Assembly (NCBI RefSeq): GCF_003545815.1
Contig: NZ_PDUW01000003.1
Coordinates: forward strand, 248,001-312,000
Origin: Pusillimonas caeni
GTDB taxonomy: Bacteria > Pseudomonadota > Gammaproteobacteria > Burkholderiales > Burkholderiaceae_B
DNA length: 64,000 nt
Direction: 5' to 3'
Part shown: piece by piece, positions 58,897 to 64,000 of the stretch
How the letters are laid out: every line of letters starts with the position of its first letter
Numbering within the stretch: position 1 is the stretch's first letter
Translations under genes and position numbers: made by a program
The notes under the pieces: generated by a model
Told to the model about the DNA's origin: nothing
Databases searched by the model: none
What the model saw: only the letters and a program-made list of their open reading frames with translations

Positions 58897-59382
58897 ATGA
58901 TGAAGATTCTGGCGGGCGACTTTAAGCGCAAAACAGCACACGTCAAAAGCAAGAAGTTCGTGTTCGAAGGCTTGTTTTCCAAAGACTCTGTTCTCTTTGC
59001 TGATATCGAAAGCATTGACGTGGAGGCACAAGACAGCCAAACAAGCGGTGGCTTGGGTACCGCTGCGGCTGGCGGGTTGTTGTTTGGCGGTGCCGGCGCA
59101 GTTGTAGGGGCAATAGTCGGACGTGGGGCCAGGAAGGAAGTGACGGCATCCATTCGATTCTTTGATGGCCGCAGGATCTTGGCGACCTTCAGCCCTGACG
59201 AAATGAACATCATCCGAGCAGCTCTGTTTGATGTTCAAGACTTAACCGTCGAAGAGCGTCGGGAGAAGAGGGCGGCCGCTGTGGCCAAGAGCAAAGAGCG
59301 GCAAGACGTGGTCAACGAGTGGGTCGGAAAGATCGGCGCGAGCTTCTTGATCGCGGGGCTCATCTACTTTCTTGTAACGTGA
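58897..59382 (+). CDS. Membrane-associated cargo protein between tail genes, 161 aa
   Basis: ATG 58897 has TTGGGGGCC upstream. The protein reads MMKILAGDFKRKTAHVKSKK, a glycine-rich hydrophobic segment (GGLGTAAAGGLLFGGAGAVVGAIVG), a beta region (VTASIRFFDGRRILATF) and a C-terminal membrane helix (ASFLIAGLIYFLV). It has no tail-protein features, is less GC-rich and is closed by its own terminator, so it is a moron. The membrane topology suggests superinfection exclusion or lysogenic conversion, unproven. Confidence 0.75.
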   Translation: MMKILAGDFKRKTAHVKSKKFVFEGLFSKDSVLFADIESIDVEAQDSQTSGGLGTAAAGGLLFGGAGAVVGAIVGRGARKEVTASIRFFDGRRILATFSPDEMNIIRAALFDVQDLTVEERREKRAAAVAKSKERQDVVNEWVGKIGASFLIAGLIYFLVT

Positions 59383-59404
59383 TGGATTTCAACAAATCGG
59401 TATG

Positions 59405-59425
59405 GCCGCCTTCGGGCGGTTTTTT
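59405..59425 (+). terminator. Intrinsic terminator after the cargo gene
   Basis: CCGCC-TTCG-GGCGG is followed by TTTTTT (59420-59425), 20 bp after the stop. It marks the 161-aa gene as a self-contained insertion into the tail operon. Confidence 0.8.
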
Positions 59426-59439
59426 AATGGACGCTCGAA

Positions 59440-60066
59440 ATGGCATTCCTTTCTCTCCTTTTCGGCCTTGGCGGCGCCCAATCGATGATCGGAAGCGTCC
59501 CGCTCGACGCATTGCTGATCGAAGACACCGAGCTGGCGGCGAACATCAGCCAGTACCCGGTCGAAGATGGAACGGTCATCAGCGACCACATCACACGCGA
59601 GCCGGAACGCTTGGCGGTGTCTGGAGTGGTCACGGCGGCCGGCATCACCATGTTTGGGGCCGGCGGTCGCTCCAAGCTCATCGCCACGAAGGAGGCCTTG
59701 CGCCAGATCCATGAGCAACGTTTGCCAGTCACCATCGTGACCGGCATGGATGTGTACGCCGATTACGCCATGTCCAACGCGAAAATGTCGCGGACCAATG
59801 AAGGCGAAAAACTCACTCTTGACTGCGAGTTTCAGAAGATCGAGAAGGCTCAACTAAAGCAGGCGGACATCCCGCCCGAGAAAGTATCGGGCCAGAAAGG
59901 CCAGGGCACCAACGGCAAGGCTGGGCAGACGGCAGCCAAAGGCGGCAAGGTGGACAGCTCTAGCGTGCCGCAGACCAACCAAAGCACGCTCGACGAAATG
60001 TTCAGCGGAAAGATCGGCCCGAATGAGAGTCGAACGCAGTTTGGCAGCGAGGTGGTAGCGACATGA
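59440..60066 (+). CDS. Dit-like baseplate protein
   Basis: The 208-residue protein has a Dit_N-type pattern: SVPLDALLIEDTELAANISQYPVEDGTVISDHITREPERLAVSGVV and EALRQIHEQRLPVTIVTGMDVY. It would link the tail tube to the baseplate. The Gly/Lys-rich C-terminus is disordered. It overlaps the next gene by 4 nt. Confidence 0.8.
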   Translation: MAFLSLLFGLGGAQSMIGSVPLDALLIEDTELAANISQYPVEDGTVISDHITREPERLAVSGVVTAAGITMFGAGGRSKLIATKEALRQIHEQRLPVTIVTGMDVYADYAMSNAKMSRTNEGEKLTLDCEFQKIEKAQLKQADIPPEKVSGQKGQGTNGKAGQTAAKGGKVDSSSVPQTNQSTLDEMFSGKIGPNESRTQFGSEVVAT

Positions 60067-60395
60067 TTCCCATCCCTTTCATCGACCAGAACAGCTTCAT
60101 TATCGAAGCCAGTCTGGACGACACTACCTACTTCCTGCGATTTGACTGGAACAGCGAGGCCCAGCTATGGACGATGGCCATACAAGACGCTCGTTCGGAG
60201 GCGGTGCTTCAGGGCGTTGTCCTGGTTCCCAACACGCCACTGCTCGACCAGTTCCGCCACCTTGCAGTGCCGCGCGGCGAGTTCGTCGTCTACGCCCAAG
60301 ACGACAATCTACAGATTGGCCGTGACACGCTCTTGACGCAGTCCGCCACGCTGTATTACCTGACGGAGGCCGAAGTTGCCGCGCTTCAATCGTGA
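60063..60395 (+). CDS. Baseplate plug-like protein, 110 aa
   Basis: MIPIPFIDQNSFIIEASLDDTTYFLRFDWNSEAQLWTMAIQDA is the standard opening of a small phage baseplate plug family (DUF6983) located between the Dit-like and hub genes. Beta-rich. It overlaps the hub gene by 20 nt. Confidence 0.78.
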   Translation: MIPIPFIDQNSFIIEASLDDTTYFLRFDWNSEAQLWTMAIQDARSEAVLQGVVLVPNTPLLDQFRHLAVPRGEFVVYAQDDNLQIGRDTLLTQSATLYYLTEAEVAALQS

Positions 60396-61290
60396 TTACC
60401 GGCTACTCGTGGGGCCGCCAGGTGAGAAGGGCGTCGAGATCCTGCCGCCGCTGCGCATGACGTTCGACATTGAGAAGAACACGAAGGAAGAGCCCAACGA
60501 AATCAAGATTCGAGTCTGGAACCTGAAGAAGGAGACTCGGGACGCCATCGTCGAGCCCGACAACGTCGCCGTGCTGTACGCCGGCTACGCCGAAGAGGAT
60601 GGGCCCCTTCTGATGGCCTACGGCACAGTCCTGCAGGGGTGGACGTACTTCGATGGGCCCGATGTGATCACCGAGCTTGACGTGCTCGACGGCTACGCCG
60701 AAATCCGCGACACCGTTGTGACGCTGGGCTATGGGCCGGGCGTCAAAGCCCGGGCCATCGTGGCTGAGATCGCCAAACAAATGGGCCTTCGGCTGCTCAT
60801 GGCTGACGACGTACCCGATCGAACCTGGCAGAACGGCTTCAGCTACTACGGCGCGGCGCGCATGGCGCTGCACAAGGTCGTGCAGGGCACGGGACTGGAG
60901 TGGAGCATACAGAACGGGGACCTGCAGATTATCCCTCGCCGCGGCGTTACCAAGCGCCAAGGCTTCGTGCTGTCGGCCGAATCCGGCCTTATCGGTCATC
61001 CAGAGCGGACCCGTCAAGGCGCTCGGGAGAAAGCCAAAGTGCAGGACAAACGAACCGGCGACAACAAAAACATCGTGTCAGCGCGCCAGCAGGTGGACGG
61101 CTGGCGGGCGACCTCGCTGCTGCTGCCCACGCTGAACCCGGGCGACCTGGTCAAACTGGAAAGCCGGACGGTCGAGGATTGGTTTCGCGTGGAGTCGTTG
61201 CGCCATAACGGTGACTGGGGCGGTCCGGGAGATTGGCAGACCGAGCTTGAGCTCGTGGATCGCAATGCGCCACCAAGGAAGCAAAAATGA
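60376..61290 (+). CDS. Baseplate hub protein (gp44-like)
   Basis: A TTG at 60376, preceded by GGAGGCCGAAG, starts the 304-residue protein MPRFNRDYRLLVGPPGEKGV. Features: RMTFDIEKNTKEEPNEIKIRVWNLKKETRD and a hub core GVKARAIVAEIAKQMGLRLLMADDVPD, then LPTLNPGDLVKLESRTVEDWFRVESLRHNGDWGGPGDWQTELELVD. It forms the central hub under the tail. Confidence 0.85.
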   Translation: MPRFNRDYRLLVGPPGEKGVEILPPLRMTFDIEKNTKEEPNEIKIRVWNLKKETRDAIVEPDNVAVLYAGYAEEDGPLLMAYGTVLQGWTYFDGPDVITELDVLDGYAEIRDTVVTLGYGPGVKARAIVAEIAKQMGLRLLMADDVPDRTWQNGFSYYGAARMALHKVVQGTGLEWSIQNGDLQIIPRRGVTKRQGFVLSAESGLIGHPERTRQGAREKAKVQDKRTGDNKNIVSARQQVDGWRATSLLLPTLNPGDLVKLESRTVEDWFRVESLRHNGDWGGPGDWQTELELVDRNAPPRKQK

Positions 61291-61913
61291 ACGATCTCAT
61301 TGCCGCCGCGCTGGCCGAGATGAACATCTGTTTGCCGGGCGTCATCATTGCCTACGATGGGACTACCGCCACGGTGCAGTCGGCCTTGCCCAAGCAGTTG
61401 GCGAACGGAGAGATTTTGGCCGCACCGCAGATTGTCCGCGTGCCGGTGTGCTGGCCGATCGCGGACGGCGGCCGCGCGCTGGTAACGGTACCGCTCAAGC
61501 CCGGTGATCCGGTCAAGCTCAATTTTTCCCAGCGTAGCTTGGAAAATTGGCTGTCGGGATCGGACCAGGCTCCAGACGATCCCCGGCAGTTCGATTTGAC
61601 GGACTGCTTCGCGTCGCCGGTTATGCGCCCCGGCATGTCGGCCGATCCGGACAACGTCACGGTGCAATACGGCGCCGGCACGCTGAAGATTGCACCCAGT
61701 GGCGACATGACGATCACCGCGCCGAGCCTCACTATCAACGCGCCCACCACCGTCAATGGGCTGCTGACTTACACGGAAGGCATGATCGGAAGCGGCGGCG
61801 AGCATACCGCGTCCATTACGGGCGATGTTATTGCAAACGGTGTCAGCCTAGTAGGCCACACGCATAACGGCGTACAGCCTGGCAGCGGAAATAGCGGTGG
61901 GCCGAACACATGA
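61287..61913 (+). CDS. Gp138-type baseplate spike
   Basis: The 208-residue protein begins MNDLIAAALAEMNICLPGVI with Gp138_N domain (INTS-type ATVQSALP and VPVCWPIADGGRALVTVPLKPGDPVKLNFSQRSLENWL), then a beta-helix (ITAPSLTINAPTTVNGLLTY) and the apex motif GHTHNGVQPGSG, with the H-x-H that binds iron in phage spikes. It pierces the outer membrane. Confidence 0.88.
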   Translation: MNDLIAAALAEMNICLPGVIIAYDGTTATVQSALPKQLANGEILAAPQIVRVPVCWPIADGGRALVTVPLKPGDPVKLNFSQRSLENWLSGSDQAPDDPRQFDLTDCFASPVMRPGMSADPDNVTVQYGAGTLKIAPSGDMTITAPSLTINAPTTVNGLLTYTEGMIGSGGEHTASITGDVIANGVSLVGHTHNGVQPGSGNSGGPNT

Positions 61914-62272
61914 GCGTAGACCTGAAACTTGACCGGAACCATGATCTAGCTCTGTCCAAGGGCAACGACGTCGTGCTGATCGATGGACTGCAGCGTGTCC
62001 GCCAGCAGATCAAGGTCACACTGCTGACCTTCCTGGGTGAATGGTTTCTCGACAATACATGGGGTGTGCCATACCTCGAGAAGATCATGGTGAAGTCGCC
62101 CAATCGAGCCGAGATCGAGAACGTCGTGCGCGCCAAGGTGCGTGACGTGCCGGGTGTGATGGCTGTGCCCAATGTGCAGGTCGAGATCGACGCACAGGCT
62201 CGCCAGGGCCGCATTACGCTCGACGACATTCAAACCAATGAGGGGCCGGTCACGGTCTCTGTCACCAGATAG
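61910..62272 (+). CDS. Baseplate wedge protein (gp25/W-like)
   Basis: The 120-residue protein (MSVDLKLDRNHDLALSKGND...) has a GPW/gp25 core: VLIDGLQRVRQQIKVTLLTFLGEWFLDNTWGVPYLEKIMVKSPNRAEIENVVRAKV. It joins sheath to baseplate wedge. Confidence 0.88.
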   Translation: MSVDLKLDRNHDLALSKGNDVVLIDGLQRVRQQIKVTLLTFLGEWFLDNTWGVPYLEKIMVKSPNRAEIENVVRAKVRDVPGVMAVPNVQVEIDAQARQGRITLDDIQTNEGPVTVSVTR

Positions 62273-62283
62273 GATTGACACCG

Positions 62284-63735
62284 ATGGCCGACTATGGAGT
62301 CACCCCCGCAGGCTTCGTTCGCCCGCGCCTGCCCGAAATCCGGGTAGAGATCATCGAGGCGATGCGAGCCAACCTGCGCGCCAAAGCTCTGCCCGACGAC
62401 ATCGAGACGCGTCCCGACTCCGTCATGGGCGTGGTCATCGACACCTTCGCCGACCGCGAGGCGGCGCTGTGGGAAATGGGCGAGGGCGTTTATTACGCGA
62501 TGTACCCGGGCTCGGCCGTGGGCGCTTCTCTTGACCGCTCGGTCTCATTTTCCGGAGTCAAGCGGCTGCAGGCGGAGCGTTCGCGCGCTTACGTTGTCGC
62601 TTATGGCCTACAAAGCACGGTGGTGCCCGCCGGCGCGCAAATCCGGCACCGTTCCACACAGAATATCTGGGAAACTGCGGCGGCTGTCACGATCAGCGCT
62701 GCCGCGGCGGCCGACGTGCGCATCGTGCCCGCTGTGCAGAACGGGGCCACCTACACCATAACGGTAGACGCGCAGCCATACAGCTACACCAGCAGCGCGG
62801 CCGCGACCATAGGCGAGATACTGGCCGGCCTTATGGCGGCGCTGGCTACCAGCGGCCTGCAGGTGAGCAGCGATGGCGCAGCCTTGCGCTTGGTGTCCAC
62901 GGCCGCGCTTGCGGTGGCTGTCACGCTGACGTCGAATCTATCGTTCTCGGAGATCGGCTCGGCCGTCCTGGTCCAGACCATCGACCCTATTCCGGAAGTG
63001 GCAGAGCCCGGCGACCTGAACAGCATTGTCACGCTGACCGCAGGCTGGACGCGGGTGTCCAACTTGCAGCCGGGCGCCGTAGGACGCCTGCAAGAAACCG
63101 ACGCGCAGCTACGCGCGCGGTATCGCCTGGGCGTATTTCGCTTCGGCGCCGGCACGCTGCCCAGCATCGGGCCCAACCTGCTAAACGATGTGCCGGGCAT
63201 CGTCGATATCAGGGTGTTCGACAACAAGACCGACGAAGTCGACGCTGACGGCCGCAAGCCGCACAGCATCCACGTCATTGTCGACGGCGGTATTGACGAT
63301 GACATAGCCGCGGCCATATACAAATACAAGGGCGGAGGAATCGACACCAACGGGGACGCCGTCAAGACACTGAACACGCCGGAAGGCCAGCAGATCGTGC
63401 AGTTTGACAGGCCCACGGCGGTATACGTGTGGGCCCGGGCGATAGTTACCCTGCTGCCTCCCGAAGAGCAGGCTTTCCCGTCGGACGGCTTCGAGCAGAT
63501 CGCCGCGGCTATCTTGGCGACTGGCCAGGCTCATGTCATTGGCCAGGACGTCCGGATACAACGCTTCTTCTGCGCCATCTACGAGACGCCGGGCATTGCA
63601 GATGTGGAGCTTTCCTTCGCCTACTCGACGGATCCGGACTACGTGCCGGACCCCGGTGACTACGCCGCTCAGAACATCACCATCGACGGCGTTGAGAAGG
63701 CCCTGTTTGATGCCAGTCGCATCGAGGTGACATAA
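62284..63735 (+). CDS. Baseplate J-like protein
   Basis: Start at 62284 (MADYGVTPAGFVRPRLPEIR); 483 residues. The J core is seen in RPDSVMGVVIDTFADREAALWEMGEGVYYAMYPGSAVGASLDRSVSFSGVKR, VPAGAQIRHRSTQNIWETA and the C-terminal GDLNSIVTLTAGWTRVSNLQPGAVGRLQETDAQLRARYRL. An Ala-rich inserted domain lies at about 150-230. Forms the wedge ring. Confidence 0.9.
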   Translation: MADYGVTPAGFVRPRLPEIRVEIIEAMRANLRAKALPDDIETRPDSVMGVVIDTFADREAALWEMGEGVYYAMYPGSAVGASLDRSVSFSGVKRLQAERSRAYVVAYGLQSTVVPAGAQIRHRSTQNIWETAAAVTISAAAAADVRIVPAVQNGATYTITVDAQPYSYTSSAAATIGEILAGLMAALATSGLQVSSDGAALRLVSTAALAVAVTLTSNLSFSEIGSAVLVQTIDPIPEVAEPGDLNSIVTLTAGWTRVSNLQPGAVGRLQETDAQLRARYRLGVFRFGAGTLPSIGPNLLNDVPGIVDIRVFDNKTDEVDADGRKPHSIHVIVDGGIDDDIAAAIYKYKGGGIDTNGDAVKTLNTPEGQQIVQFDRPTAVYVWARAIVTLLPPEEQAFPSDGFEQIAAAILATGQAHVIGQDVRIQRFFCAIYETPGIADVELSFAYSTDPDYVPDPGDYAAQNITIDGVEKALFDASRIEVT

Positions 63736-64000
63736 TGGATCTTGACCAGAACCATGCCGATATTGCCTGGGGCAACTTCCTGGCCCAGTACGGCAACTCG
63801 CCGCGGCTGGAGGCCGTCGTCAAGGCTCTGTACGCCCCGCTCGGCCATAAGCAGCTCAAGGCGCTCTACGACGAGCGCTGGCTGGATACGGCCGTGGGCA
63901 AGCAGCTCGACGGGATCGGCGAGATTGTCGGTCAGTCCCGCGAGATAGACGATGCGCTATACGTTCAGTTCTTCGGCTTTGATGGCCAGCCGGACATTAT
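63735..64000 (+). CDS. DUF2612-like tail protein, N-terminal part
   Basis: ATG 63735 overlaps the J stop (ATAATGG). The 88 residues in the window include YGNSPRLEAVVKALYAPLGH, KALYDERWLDTAVGKQLDGIGEIVGQSREI and LYVQFFGFDGQPDI, the DUF2612 pattern of a baseplate-edge (tail protein I-like) protein. It runs past the end of the window. Confidence 0.82.
   Translation, partial: MDLDQNHADIAWGNFLAQYGNSPRLEAVVKALYAPLGHKQLKALYDERWLDTAVGKQLDGIGEIVGQSREIDDALYVQFFGFDGQPDI

Overview
The window is GC-rich betaproteobacterial DNA. Gene content and style (LivKHMGF-type transporters, a subtilisin-like autotransporter, a bioA-bioF-bioD block) suggest a Bordetella or Achromobacter-like member of the Alcaligenaceae; this is an inference from gene content, not a database match. 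It has two parts: chromosome (1 to about 24,530) and the left and central part of one temperate phage genome (about 24,530 to the end), which runs off the right edge.

Chromosomal part. A GntR-type regulator (cut by the left edge) faces a plus-strand operon for lower meta-cleavage of an aromatic acid: a VOC extradiol dioxygenase, a class II aldolase-fold decarboxylase candidate, 2-hydroxymuconate semialdehyde dehydrogenase, 2-oxopent-4-enoate hydratase, 4-oxalocrotonate decarboxylase, acylating acetaldehyde dehydrogenase and 4-hydroxy-2-oxovalerate aldolase. A branched-chain-type ABC importer (binding protein, two permeases, two ATPases) follows and probably brings in the substrate. Then come a subtilisin autotransporter, a Rieske oxygenase divergent from a LysR regulator, an alpha/beta hydrolase directly upstream of bioA-bioF-bioD, a malonyl-CoA-synthetase-like ligase, cardiolipin synthase and tRNA-His(GTG).

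Prophage. The integrase ends 24 bp past the tRNA-His gene, so the phage most likely sits in its 3' end. A leftward early operon (about 35,033 down to 24,552) carries many short translationally coupled genes, a RecT/YqaJ-exonuclease recombination pair, a Lar-like zinc-ribbon protein, an excisionase-like protein and the integrase. A strong promoter, PL, drives it. The immunity region holds a short XRE repressor (minus) and a YdaS/Cro-like gene (plus). Three 17-bp operator-like sites of the form GTCTAG-N5-CTAGAC lie at PL and three at PR, 3.5 kb apart, a lambda-like layout. The repressor lacks a self-cleavage domain, while a LexA-box promoter drives a small gene upstream of PL, suggesting induction by an SOS-controlled antirepressor. 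Between the two lie cargo-like genes: a Schlafen/AlbA_2-type protein with a 16-bp tandem repeat array behind it, and two very small proteins.

The rightward operon holds a CII-like regulator, NinB, a YbcO-like nuclease, a GIY-YIG protein, a YdaU-like replication protein, a DnaC-like helicase loader and RusA. A GrlR-like gene follows, then terminase, portal, head genes, and a contractile-tail module: sheath, tube, a chaperone pair with a canonical -1 slippery heptamer, tape measure and baseplate hub, spike, wedge and J-like proteins. The virion is therefore predicted to be a myovirus. Lysis genes, tail fibres and the right attachment site are not in the window.
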